DNA of 64,000 nucleotides from Methylobacterium sp. J-068. GTDB taxonomy: Bacteria > Pseudomonadota > Alphaproteobacteria > Rhizobiales > Beijerinckiaceae. Shown here one piece after another: positions 24,787-34,127 of this stretch. A program made the position numbers and the translations under genes. The stretch is from contig NZ_JAKSXY010000061.1 of the NCBI RefSeq assembly GCF_022829445.1, forward strand, positions 124,001-188,000. Reading direction: 5' to 3'. Each line of letters opens with the position of its first letter. The first letter of the stretch is position 1. The notes under the pieces were generated by a model. The model was given only the letters and a program-made list of their open reading frames with translations. It did no database searches and was not told the DNA's origin.

Positions 24787-25181
24787 AGGTTTGATCCCAG
24801 GGTTTACGAGTCGTCGAGCGCGTTCACGCTCGGCGCAATCGCTTCCGCACCATCCTGATCCGATGGTCCAAAAGCCCTGGAACGACCAAGCCCCGATCCA
24901 CTTCGCCCGCGAACTTCATCACCGCTCAGCAAACCTTGCCGGATAGGTTCTCAGCAAAGTCCGTCTCGCGGGCGCACCGCCAGCAACTTCAGGAACTCCA
25001 CTTGCGCGGACGTCGGCGCCGGCAAAGGCCTGAGGCCAGCGGGTCCGTGTGATGCGTTTACCGCGCTGTCGAATGTTCGTCGCGGACCGGGTCCGTTTTC
25101 ACGGACGGTTCAGGCCGGACGCGCTAGGAGGGCGCCAGAGACGAGCGCGCATTCCGCCGCGCTCCCACGCAAAGCCATCCC

Positions 25182-25262
25182 ATGACCGTCCTCGTTCTCG
25201 TCGTCGCCGGCAACATCCTGCTGGCGTCCCTGTTCTCGCTCATCGCCGTCGCGGCGGACTGA
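25182..25262 (+). CDS. Possible 26-residue hydrophobic membrane peptide
   Basis: ATG to TGA, 26 codons, encoding MTVLVLVVAGNILLASLFSL followed by IAVAAD: one full transmembrane helix with a short acidic end. Third positions are almost all G or C. No Shine-Dalgarno sequence is seen, and a chance hydrophobic frame cannot be excluded. Small single-helix peptides often regulate membrane proteins or act as toxins, but there is no evidence here for either. Confidence 0.3.
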   Translation: MTVLVLVVAGNILLASLFSLIAVAAD

Positions 25263-25596
25263 TACGATCGGGCCCGGTTCACGCCGGAGCCTTTTCGCCC
25301 GCGCGGGCCGATCCCCATGCGCAACCCATCCCACGACCCGGCGGCGCGATCCCTGACGGGCACGACGCCGCCCGCGCGCGCATCCACGCGGATCGCAAAC
25401 CTCCCTCACGTCTGACCGGGGTCCGCCTTCGATAGGGCCGACGCGGCCCATCCCCGCCACCAGCGCCCGGGCAACGCCCCAGTCACGGCCCGGCTGGCGA
25501 CTCGGCCGGGACTTTTCCCCTGATCGGGCCTCGTAGCGACCGGACCGATCGCCGGGCGATCGTCGACGGGCTGGATAAAAATCTCCGAAACGTCCT

Positions 25597-25606
25597 TTCT
25601 TAAGAA
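25597..25606. promoter_or_regulatory. Palindrome TTCTTAAGAA upstream of the sulfate operon
   Basis: Perfect 10-bp palindrome, 230 bp upstream of the binding-protein start, sharing TTCTT/AAGAA half-sites with the palindrome at 25755-25770. Confidence 0.35.
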
Positions 25607-25746
25607 CACCCCGCGACCACTTATTTCTTCCCCCTCCGCGTCACAGGGGAGATCGGTCTTCTCCGAGGGTTCGAAACCTTCCTGTCGCGTCGAAAAAAAG
25701 AGGAGAAACGTATCGGCTCAGCCTTGAGGCGATCGATGCTTCGTGC

Positions 25747-25770
25747 TTGACAATGTTCTTTAAAAAGAAC
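25747..25770 (+). promoter_or_regulatory. Likely promoter and operator of the sulfate transport operon
   Basis: A consensus -35 hexamer TTGACA (25747-25752) is followed at once by the palindrome GTTCTTT-AA-AAAGAAC (25755-25770), which fills the -35/-10 spacer. A regulator bound there would block RNA polymerase. A convincing -10 box is not seen. Start codon of the first gene is 65 bases further on. Sulfur-responsive control is inferred from the operon's function. Confidence 0.5.
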
Positions 25771-25835
25771 GAAACCCGTCCCTATCAGCCGGTGCTCCAT
25801 CGGCGGATACGCGCCATCAGCTTTCGGAGACGCAT

Positions 25836-26888
25836 GTGAGCGAGACCTCTTCCCGGACCACCGGACGCTTCCGCACACGCCGCCATGCGGTGCTGCTCGG
25901 CGCCGGTCTCGCCGCGGCCGTCTTCGCGCCGTCCCTGGCCTGCGCCCAGACCGAACTCCTCAACGTCTCCTACGATCCGACCCGCGAGCTCTACCGCGAG
26001 ATCAACGCGGCCTTCAGCGAGGAGTGGAAGGCCAAGACCGGCGAGGCCATCACGGTGCGCGCGGCGCATGGCGGCTCGGGCTCGCAGGCCCGCACCGTGA
26101 TCGACGGCATTCCGGCCGACGTGGTGACCCTCGGCATCCCCTCCGACATCGACGCGATCAGCCGCCTCTCGAAGAAGATCCCGGCCGACTGGCGCACCAG
26201 GCTGCCGAACCAGGGCCTGCCCTACACCTCGACCGTGGTGTTCCTCGTGCGCAAGGGCAACCCGAAGGGCGTGAAGGACTGGGGCGACCTCGTGAAGCCC
26301 GACATCAAGGTCATCACCCCGAACCCGAAGACCTCCGCCGGCGGCCGCTGGAACTTCCTCGCGGCCTGGGGCTACGCCTACGAGCGGGACGGCAAGGACG
26401 CCGACAGGGCCAATGCCTTCGTGGGCGAGGTCTACAAGAACGTGCCCGTGCTCGACACCGGGGCGCGCGGCTCCACGGTGACGTTCGCGCAACGCGGGCT
26501 CGGCGACGTGCTGCCGACCTGGGAGAACGAGGCCTACCTGGTGTTCGAGGAGTTCGGCCGCGACAAGTTCGACGTGGTGGTGCCGCCGACCTCGATCTAC
26601 GCCGAGCCGCCGGTCGCCCTGGTCGACACCAACGTCGACAAGAAGGGAACCCGCCGCCAAGCCGAGGCTTATCTTCAGTTCCTCTACTCGGACCGGGCCC
26701 AGGCGATCTTCGCCAAGCACCATTACCGCCCGCTCAACCGCGCGGCCGCCAAGCCCGAGGATCTGGCGCAGCTGCCCGAGCTGAAGCTGTTCAAGATCGA
26801 GGACCTGCAGGGCGACTGGGACGCGATCCAGAAGAAGAATTTCGACAACGGGGGCCTGTTCGACCAGTTGAGCAAGGCTGGGCGCTGA
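25836..26888 (+). CDS. Sulfate ABC transporter periplasmic binding protein (Sbp/CysP family)
   Basis: Captures sulfate (or thiosulfate) in the periplasm for the CysTWA permease. The 350-residue precursor has a signal peptide with a twin-arginine-like RTRRHAVLLGAG start, cleaved probably after Ala37 (ACA-QT). The mature part shows NVSYDPTRELY, AAHGGSGSQARTVIDGIPADVVTLG and the WENEAYL segment, all family blocks. Sbp and CysP cannot be separated reliably from sequence alone. Translation starts at GTG 25836, six bases after GGAG. A hairpin separates it from cysT. Confidence 0.95.
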   Translation: MSETSSRTTGRFRTRRHAVLLGAGLAAAVFAPSLACAQTELLNVSYDPTRELYREINAAFSEEWKAKTGEAITVRAAHGGSGSQARTVIDGIPADVVTLGIPSDIDAISRLSKKIPADWRTRLPNQGLPYTSTVVFLVRKGNPKGVKDWGDLVKPDIKVITPNPKTSAGGRWNFLAAWGYAYERDGKDADRANAFVGEVYKNVPVLDTGARGSTVTFAQRGLGDVLPTWENEAYLVFEEFGRDKFDVVVPPTSIYAEPPVALVDTNVDKKGTRRQAEAYLQFLYSDRAQAIFAKHHYRPLNRAAAKPEDLAQLPELKLFKIEDLQGDWDAIQKKNFDNGGLFDQLSKAGR

Positions 26889-26903
26889 CGGGAAACCTCC
26901 GGT

Positions 26904-26928
26904 CCCCTCCCCCGTATGCGGGTGGGGG
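26904..26928 (+). terminator. Hairpin between the binding-protein gene and cysT
   Basis: A C-rich run and G-rich run around CCCCCGTATGCGGG form a ten-base-pair stem with one mismatch and one G-T pair, 16 bases past the stop. Such hairpins within ABC operons often stabilise or attenuate so that binding protein exceeds permease; that role is inferred. Confidence 0.4.
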
Positions 26929-26952
26929 TCGAGACTTGAGCAGGACATCACC

Positions 26953-27825
26953 ATGGCCCCGCCCACGCGCGCCAACCCGCCCACCCGGGCAAAGCGGCGC
27001 TTCCTTCGCCCCAGCGTGATTCCCGGCTTCGGGCTCGCCTTCGGCTACACCCTGACCTGCCTCGGCCTGATCGTGCTGCTGCCGCTCGCGGCCCTCGTCA
27101 CCCGCGCCTCCGGGCTCGGGCTCTCGGGGATCTGGGAGGTCGCCACCGATCCGCGCGTGGCCAGCGCCCTGCGGGTCAGCTTCGGCGTCTCGCTGGTGGC
27201 CGCGCTCACCGCCTCGGTGTTCGGCTTCCTCATCGCCTGGGTGCTGACCCGCTATCGCTTCCCCGGCCGCAAGATCGTCGACGCGGTGGTGGACCTGCCC
27301 TTCGCGCTGCCCACGGCGGTGGCCGGCATCGCGCTGGCCGCCCTCTACGCCCCCAACGGCCTCGTGGGCGCGCAGCTCGCGCGGGTCGGGATCGAGGCGG
27401 CCTACACGCCGGTGGGCATCTACATCGCCATGGTGTTCATCGGCCTGCCCTTCGCCGTGCGCACCGTGCAGCCGCTCATCGCCGAGATCGACAAGGAGAT
27501 CGAGGAGGCGTCCGCCACCCTCGGGGCGGGCCGCGTCCACACCCTCGTGCGGGTGGTGCTGCCGCCGCTGATCCCGGCGGTGCTCACGGGCTTCGCCCTC
27601 GCCTTCGCGCGCGGGGTCGGCGAGTACGGCTCGATCATCTTCATCGCCGGAAACCTGCCCTACGTCTCCGAGATCGCGCCGCTCCTCATCGTCATCAAGC
27701 TGTCCGAGTACGATTACGGCGGCGCCTGCGCCATCGCCACGATCATGCTCGGCATCTCGTTCCTCACGCTCCTGGCCATCAACCTGATCCAGGCCTGGAG
27801 CCGGCGGAGATTCGGCTATGTCTGA
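26953..27825 (+). CDS. cysT: Sulfate ABC transporter permease CysT
   Basis: A 290-residue integral membrane protein with about six helices and the binding-protein-dependent permease EAA loop ([25 protein letters not shown], in two parts), which docks on Cys[15 protein letters not shown] and [16 protein letters not shown] are typical CysT/CysU blocks. AGGA lies eight bases before the ATG. Its stop overlaps the cysW start by eight bases. Confidence 0.96.
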   Translation: MAPPTRANPPTRAKRRFLRPSVIPGFGLAFGYTLTCLGLIVLLPLAALVTRASGLGLSGIWEVATDPRVASALRVSFGVSLVAALTASVFGFLIAWVLTRYRFPGRKIVDAVVDLPFALPTAVAGIALAALYAPNGLVGAQLARVGIEAAYTPVGIYIAMVFIGLPFAVRTVQPLIAEIDKEIEEASATLGAGRVHTLVRVVLPPLIPAVLTGFALAFARGVGEYGSIIFIAGNLPYVSEIAPLLIVIKLSEYDYGGACAIATIMLGISFLTLLAINLIQAWSRRRFGYV

Positions 27826-28685
27826 GACCTTCGCACCCGTCACCCTGGCCGAGGCACGCCCGGCCAGCGTCGTCACCGAGGGGCGCTGGATCCGGCGTGG
27901 TCTGATCGCGGTCGCGATTCTGTTCCTCGCCCTCTTCCTGGTGCTGCCGCTGCTCACCGTGTTCGCCCAGGCCTTCGCCAAGGGGATCGGCGCGTACCTG
28001 GCCGCCTTCACCGAGGCCGACGCGCACGCGGCGATCCGGCTGACCCTGCTCACCGCCGCCATCGCGGTGCCCTTCAACCTCGTCTTCGGCATCATGGCCT
28101 CCTGGGCGGTGGCCAAGTTCGAGTTCTGGGGCAAGAACCTGCTCGTCACGCTGATCGACCTGCCGTTCTCGGTCTCGCCCGTGGTCTCGGGGCTGATCTA
28201 CGTGCTGGTCTTCGGGGCGCAGGGGCTCGTCGGCCCCTGGCTCCTGGAGCACGACGTCCAGGTCATCTTCGCGGTGCCGGGCATCGTGCTGGCGACCATC
28301 TTCGTCACCTTCCCGTTCGTGGCCCGCCAGCTCATCCCGCTGATGCAGGAGCAGGGCACGGCGGAGGAGGAGGCGGCGCTGACGCTCGGGGCGTCGGGCT
28401 GGCACGCCTTCCGGACGGTGACGCTGCCCAACATCCGCTGGGGCCTGCTCTACAGCGTCCTCCTCTGCAATGCCCGCGCGATGGGCGAGTTCGGCGCGGT
28501 CTCGGTGGTCTCCGGCCACATCCGCGGCCTCACCAACACCCTCCCGCTCCACGTGGAGATCCTCTACAATGAGTACAACTTCGTTGCCGCTTTCGCCGTC
28601 GCCTCCCTCCTGGCCGGCCTCGCCCTCGTCACCCTCCTCGTCAAATCCCTCCTCGAATGGCGCTACGCCGACGAGATCGCAGCGG

Positions 28686-28702
<17 letters not shown>
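27818..28702 (+). CDS. cysW: Sulfate ABC transporter permease CysW
   Basis: Second permease subunit, 294 residues, pairing with CysT. Shows [18 protein letters not shown], the EAA loop [22 protein letters not shown] and the [20 protein letters not shown] block near the C-terminus. It overlaps cysT at its start and cysA at its end, giving tight translational coupling. Confidence 0.96.
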
Positions 28703-29735
<1,033 letters not shown>

Positions 29736-29753
<18 letters not shown>

Positions 29754-29792
29754 TCACGTCTTCCCGAACTGATCAGGTGTTCCCGAACCGAC
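29736..29792. repeat. 19-bp direct repeat across the cysA stop codon
   Basis: CACGTCTTCCCGAACTGAT occurs twice in perfect tandem (29736-29754, 29755-29773), with a third degenerate copy to 29792. The first copy contains the end of cysA including its TGA, so the repeat duplicated the tail of the gene into the spacer without altering the protein. Confidence 0.9.
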
Positions 29793-29860
29793 ACGGGAAT
29801 CACCTTGCGCTCGCCCGCGCGATCGGGTGTGACTGCCGCCGTCGAATCGAAGGGGGCAAC

Positions 29861-30421
29861 ATGTCGGGTGGTCACGGGGCGGGGGCGAGTTCGAACAAGC
29901 GCGTGGCGCTGCTGATCTCGGTGCTGGCGCTGTTCCTGGCGCTGGCCGAGACCCTGGCCAAGGGCGCGCAGACGGATGCGCTCGGGGCCAACGTGGAGGC
30001 CTCGAACCAGTGGGCCTACTTCCAGGCCCGCACCATCCGGGGCACCATCCTGAAGACCGCCGACGAGACCCTCGCCCTGTTGCCGCCGGACGCGGCCAAT
30101 TCGGACGCGATCAAGGCCAAGCGCGCCGAGTGGGCCAAGACCATGGCCCGCTGGGACAGCGAGCCCGCCACCGGCGAGGGGCGCAAGGAACTCCAGGAGA
30201 AGGCGCGCCACTCGCAGGAGGTGCGCGACCTCGCCCTCCACCGCTACCACCACTATGAGTTCGGCTCGGCCGCCTTCCAGATCGGCATCGTGCTCGCCTC
30301 GGCGGAAGTGATCACCGGCATCTTCGCCCTGGTGGTCGGGGGCGGGTTGATCGGCGTGGCCGGACTGGTGATGCTGGGCTTCGGGTTGTACGCGCCGCAC
30401 GTGCTGCCGTTTTTTCATTAG
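29861..30421 (+). CDS. DUF4337 family membrane protein
   Basis: A 186-residue protein with an N-terminal helix (about residues 13-33), a soluble helical middle (EASNQWAYFQARTIRGTILK, KELQEKARHSQEVRDLALHRYHHYEF) and two closely spaced C-terminal helices. This is the layout of DUF4337 proteins, whose function is not established. GGGGG lies a few bases before the ATG. It follows the sulfate operon by about 107 bases that contain the tandem repeat, so it may or may not share its transcript. Confidence 0.85.
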   Translation: MSGGHGAGASSNKRVALLISVLALFLALAETLAKGAQTDALGANVEASNQWAYFQARTIRGTILKTADETLALLPPDAANSDAIKAKRAEWAKTMARWDSEPATGEGRKELQEKARHSQEVRDLALHRYHHYEFGSAAFQIGIVLASAEVITGIFALVVGGGLIGVAGLVMLGFGLYAPHVLPFFH

Positions 30422-30476
30422 GGCGCGGCGGCGACGTCCGGAGGGTCGGGCCCAGGCTGCACCGTATATTTCGCGA

Positions 30477-30495
30477 GGGTCAGAAATCCTGACCC
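30477..30495 (+). terminator. Hairpin after the DUF4337 gene
   Basis: GGGTCAG, loop AAATC, CTGACCC; a perfect seven-base-pair stem 56 bases beyond the stop, without a T-run. Confidence 0.4.
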
Positions 30496-30627
30496 CTGCG
30501 ATCCGATTGCGCCTTCCGATCACGGCGAGGTCCGTGCCAATGGGCGGCAGTCGTCCGCACCGGTCGAGGCGGCATCGAGCGCTATCCCCCGAAAGCCAAG
30601 GCGATCGTCCGTGGCTTCACCCGGTCA

Positions 30628-30655
30628 TTCCGGGTCGCCGCAGGCGAGCCCGGAA
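30628..30655. repeat. Interspersed palindromic repeat, copy 2
   Basis: Arms TTCCGGG and CCCGGAA around TCGCCGCAGGCGAG, flanked by the same GTCA/CCAG-type context as copy 1. Confidence 0.6.
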
Positions 30656-30702
30656 GCCAGAACCGCTGACAGCGTGAAATCCGGCACCCTCTGCGTGTCT
30701 GG

Positions 30703-30732
30703 ATCCTGGGCTCCGCTGCGCGGACCCAGGAT
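30703..30732. repeat. Interspersed palindromic repeat, copy 3 (inverted)
   Basis: Arms ATCCTGGG and CCCAGGAT; read on the minus strand the core is TCCGCGCAGCGGAG, nearly identical to copy 1 at 954-983. Confidence 0.65.
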
Positions 30733-30843
30733 GACGAGGTGCTGACATCGTTTTTTCGAGCAGCGCAGCGCTATAGTCGTGTGTCCTGCCTTCTGGACGA
30801 GTGGGCCCGGCCCATATCCTGAACGATCCATCCGGAAACGGTA

Positions 30844-31536
30844 TCAGCCTTCATCCACGAAGAAGCGTTCGTGTTGCTGCCGCTCGCTCCAATGACCATT
30901 GGGCTTCCGGTAGGTGTAATGGGACGCGATCTCGAAGCCGGACCGCTTGTTGTCCTTCATGAAATGGGCGAACACCTTGTCCTTCAGATGCGCCTTGATC
31001 TGGGGCCGGGGCGGAACCTGATCGAAGTACGACTGCACGAGAACGTACGTTCCCGTCAGCCCGAACAGACTATAGGGCACATAGTCTTTCGTCGCGTCCT
31101 CCTTCGATTTCTGATCCAGAATGTTATGGATCATCAGGTCGATCACGGTATCCAGTTCGGGCGCCCCTTTCCGGGCTGCCACGACACCGTTCATCAGGTC
31201 GAAATCGGCTTCCGTCGGCATGGCCCAGCCCTTGCCGAAGACAATCACATTGTAGACCGAGAGCTTGTCGAGCGTCTCCAGCAAATGCCACGGAGAGGTC
31301 GGCCCCACATGCGCGTCGACATACAGGCCCCCGTATTCGCGGAGCAGGAAGAATCGCGCGATGTCCGATTTTGCCGACGGCAGTCGGATGGACTTGTAGA
31401 CAGGAACGAAGCTCTCCGGGATGAGCGGAATGACATCATCGTCGGAGAAAACCCTGAATTCAGGATAGAAGTCCTTCCAGGCCGGGCCGGCGGGAGGCTG
31501 CGCTATCTCTGGGCTGGTCCAATACATGAAGATCAT
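30844..31536 (-). CDS. Glycosyltransferase with DXD-like motif (sugar-transferase/capsular polysaccharide synthesis type)
   Basis: About 230 residues. The diagnostic stretch is SAKSDIARFFLLREYGGLYVDAHVG, matching the region of GT32-like and Caps_synth families where a DXD or D-A-T motif binds the nucleotide sugar through metal; here it reads D-A-H. The FRVFSDDDV segment further upstream is also family-like. No signal peptide is seen. Composition is clearly lower in GC and codon choice is looser than in neighbours, with palindromic repeats alongside, so recent acquisition is likely. The start is uncertain: ATG 31536 is used, a GTG at 31566 adds ten residues, and neither has a good ribosome site. 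The acceptor and sugar are unknown. Confidence 0.65.
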   Translation of the reverse strand: MIFMYWTSPEIAQPPAGPAWKDFYPEFRVFSDDDVIPLIPESFVPVYKSIRLPSAKSDIARFFLLREYGGLYVDAHVGPTSPWHLLETLDKLSVYNVIVFGKGWAMPTEADFDLMNGVVAARKGAPELDTVIDLMIHNILDQKSKEDATKDYVPYSLFGLTGTYVLVQSYFDQVPPRPQIKAHLKDKVFAHFMKDNKRSGFEIASHYTYRKPNGHWSERQQHERFFVDEG

Positions 31537-31734
31537 AACAGGCCCGGTTGTATGGTGAATGATCACCGATAGAGGGTCGGCTCATCATTCGAATTCTATC
31601 GTCCGTCCATCCGCGCTGCGTGATAGCAGAGCGCGCCCGCAGCGGGAATGTCCGCCACGGCACCGATGTCTCCAATTTTCCCGGGGTGCCGAAAGAAAAC
31701 CGTCGCGTCCGAGGCCGAGGCGCGCGTCCTCGTC

Positions 31735-34053
31735 TCAGCGGCGGGGGGTTCCCTTCGCCTGCGCCGCGCGGCGCAGCGCATCCGCCAGGACGCCATCGGA
31801 ACTTGGCGGCGCGCTCGGCCTCGGGGCCGGGGCGGACATGCGCGCGGGCGCGGCGCTCCGCCCCTCCTCTCTCGCACTCCCCTCCCCCGACTTCATACTC
31901 AGCGCGATGCGCTTGCGCCCCGCATCGACCTCCACCACCCGCACCTGCACCACGTCCCCCGGCTTCACCACGTCGCGCGGGTCCTTCACGAAGCGGTCGG
32001 CCAGCATCGAGATGTGGACCAGACCGTCCTGGTGCACGCCGATGTCGACGAAGGCGCCGAAGGCCGCGACGTTGGTGACGACGCCCTCCAGGCGCATGCC
32101 GGGCTTCAGGTCTGTGATCTTCTCGACGCCCTCTTGGAAGGTCGCCGTCCTGAAGGCGGGACGCGGGTCGCGGCCGGGCTTCTCAAGCTCGGCGAGGATG
32201 TCGGTGACGGTGGGCAGGCCGAAGGTGTCGTCGGTGAACTTTCGGGGGTCGAGGGCCCGCAGGGCGCCCGTGTTGCCGATCAGCGCCGGGAGGGGCTGGC
32301 CCGTGGCGGTGAGGATGCGGCGCACCACCGGGTAGGCTTCCGGGTGCACGCCCGAGGCGTCGAGGGGGTCGGCGCCGTCGCGAATGCGCAGGAAGCCGGC
32401 GGCGAGTTCGTAGGCCTTGGGCCCGAGCCCCGCCACCTTCTTCAGGCTGGCGCGGCTGCGGAACGGGCCGTGGGCGTCGCGGTGGACCACGATGTTGCCG
32501 GCCACCCGCGCGGTCAGGCCCGAGACGCGGGTCAACAGCGGGGCGGAGGCGGTGTTCACATCGACGCCGACGCCGTTCACGCAATCCTCCACCACCGCGT
32601 CGAGGGAGCGCGAGAGCTTTCCCTCGGCCAGATCGTGCTGGTACTGCCCGACGCCGATGGCCTTGGGCTCGATCTTCACGAGTTCGGCGAGCGGGTCCTG
32701 CAGGCGCCGGGCGATGGAGACGGCGCCGCGGATCGAGACGTCGAGGTCCGGCAGTTCCGCGCTGGCATAGGCCGAGGCCGAGTAGACCGAGGCGCCGGCC
32801 TCCGAGACCATGACCTTGGTGAGCTTCAGTTCCGGCTGCCCCGCGATGAGGTCTGCGGCGAGCTTGTCGGTCTCGCGCGAGGCGGTGCCGTTGCCGATGG
32901 CGACGAGTTCGACCCCGTGCGCCCGGCAGAGCCTGGCCAGCGCGATCAGGGCGCCGTTCCAGTCGCGGCGGGGCTCGTGCGGGTAGATCGTGTCGGTGGC
33001 GACCACCTTGCCGGTGGCGTCGACCACCGCGACCTTCACGCCGGTGCGAAAGCCCGGATCGAGGCCGAGGGTCGGTCGCGCCCCGGCGGGGGCGGCGAGC
33101 AGCAGGTCGCGCAGGTTGCCGGCGAACACCGTGACGGCGCCGGCCTCCGCCACCGCCCAGAGCCGGGCGCGCAGATCCGTGTCCGTGGCGGGCTTCAGGC
33201 GGGTGCGCCAGGTCCGCCGCACCGTCTCCATCAGGAAGGCGTCGCCCGGCCGGCCCTGGTCGCGGATGCCGAAGGCGCGGGCGATGCGCAGTTCCTGCGA
33301 GGCGGGCTGGCCCTTGGCCGGCTCGTCGCCGATCGCATCGGCGATCGCGAGGTCGAGCACCTCCTCCTTCTCACCCCGGAACAGGGCGAGGATGCGGTGC
33401 GAGGGGAGCTTCACCAGGGGTTCGGCGAAGTCGAAGTAATCCGAGAACTTCTCACCCGACGCCGCCTTGCCGGCCTTCACGGTGGCGACCATCCGGCCGC
33501 GCTGCCAGCCGGTCTCGCGGAGCGATCCGACGAGTTCCGGGTCCTCGCTGAAGCGCTCGACCAGGATGGCGCGCGCCCCCTCCAGGGCCGCCTCGGCGTC
33601 GGCGACGCCCTTGGCCGCATCCACGTAGGCTCCCGCCGACGCGTCCGGGCGCTGGTCGGGCCGGGCGAGCAGGGCCTCGGCCAGGGGCTCCAGCCCGGCC
33701 TCGCGGGCGACCTGCGCCTTGGTCCGGCGCTTGACCTTGAAGGGCAGGTAGAGGTCCTCCAGCCGCGCCTTGGTGTCGGCGGCGAGGATGCGGCCTTTGA
33801 GACCCGCGTCGAGCTTGCCCTGCGCCGCGATCGATTCCAGCACCGCCGCCCGGCGCGCCTCGAGGTCGCGCAGATAGGCGAGGCGCTCCTCCAGGGTGCG
33901 CAGCTGCGCGTCGTCCAGGGTGCCGGTGACCTCCTTGCGGTAGCGCGCGATGAACGGCACCGTGGCGCCCCCGTCGAGGAGGTCGACGGCGGCCTTCACC
34001 TGCCAGTCCGCCACGCCGAGTTCGGCGGCGAGCGTCGTGTTGATGGCGGCCAT
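31735..34053 (-). CDS. tex: Tex family RNA-binding protein (transcription accessory protein)
   Basis: A 772-residue nucleic-acid-binding protein related to Spt6. The helical N-terminus (TVPFIARYRKEVTGTLDDAQL) is followed by the YqgF-like RNase H fold (LGLDPGFRTGVKVAVVDATG), helix-hairpin-helix elements (VEDCVNGVGVDVNTASAPLL) and a C-terminal S1 domain (about 640-715, GVVTNVAAFGAFVDIGVHQDG). Length and layout are typical. GGGAG precedes the ATG. Tex proteins affect transcription and toxin expression in other bacteria; the exact role is unsettled. Residues after the S1 domain are a low-complexity Ala/Pro/Ser tail. Confidence 0.96.
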   Translation of the reverse strand: MAAINTTLAAELGVADWQVKAAVDLLDGGATVPFIARYRKEVTGTLDDAQLRTLEERLAYLRDLEARRAAVLESIAAQGKLDAGLKGRILAADTKARLEDLYLPFKVKRRTKAQVAREAGLEPLAEALLARPDQRPDASAGAYVDAAKGVADAEAALEGARAILVERFSEDPELVGSLRETGWQRGRMVATVKAGKAASGEKFSDYFDFAEPLVKLPSHRILALFRGEKEEVLDLAIADAIGDEPAKGQPASQELRIARAFGIRDQGRPGDAFLMETVRRTWRTRLKPATDTDLRARLWAVAEAGAVTVFAGNLRDLLLAAPAGARPTLGLDPGFRTGVKVAVVDATGKVVATDTIYPHEPRRDWNGALIALARLCRAHGVELVAIGNGTASRETDKLAADLIAGQPELKLTKVMVSEAGASVYSASAYASAELPDLDVSIRGAVSIARRLQDPLAELVKIEPKAIGVGQYQHDLAEGKLSRSLDAVVEDCVNGVGVDVNTASAPLLTRVSGLTARVAGNIVVHRDAHGPFRSRASLKKVAGLGPKAYELAAGFLRIRDGADPLDASGVHPEAYPVVRRILTATGQPLPALIGNTGALRALDPRKFTDDTFGLPTVTDILAELEKPGRDPRPAFRTATFQEGVEKITDLKPGMRLEGVVTNVAAFGAFVDIGVHQDGLVHISMLADRFVKDPRDVVKPGDVVQVRVVEVDAGRKRIALSMKSGEGSAREEGRSAAPARMSAPAPRPSAPPSSDGVLADALRRAAQAKGTPRR

Positions 34054-34127
34054 AGCGATGTCTCCCGGTGGGGCGGGGTGTCTACAGGGCGGCGCGGCGG
34101 GTGGTCAAACCGGTCTCCGGCCGGCTT

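Larger units (their letters stand above)
24787..25835. other. Gene-poor stretch of about 1 kb ahead of the sulfate operon
   Basis: Composition becomes visibly less GC-rich than in the flanking genes, especially from 25560. Contents seen: a small hairpin GTCCGT/ACGGAC near 25091-25106, a possible 26-codon hydrophobic ORF (25182-25262), two TTCTT/AAGAA palindromes close to the operon start, and several short frames with stop codons that may be decayed coding sequence. No RNA gene or transposase could be recognised. Confidence 0.5.
30422..30843. other. Intergenic block with palindromic repeats, no gene
   Basis: Holds the terminator-like hairpin at 30477, two copies of the interspersed palindrome in opposite orientation (30628-30655 and 30703-30732) and no credible reading frame. 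It forms the left edge of the lower-GC glycosyltransferase gene. Confidence 0.6.

Noticed and set aside
24951-25109. Minus-strand frame ending AQVEFLKLLAVRPRDGLC, which looks protein-like
   Set aside because: No start codon with a ribosome site, only about 50 codons between stops, and no recognisable family; may be a decayed remnant but cannot be supported.
24787-25835. Search for a tRNA, riboswitch or insertion sequence in the 1-kb gap
   Set aside because: No cloverleaf, no terminal inverted repeats with a transposase frame, and no riboswitch consensus that I could recognise.
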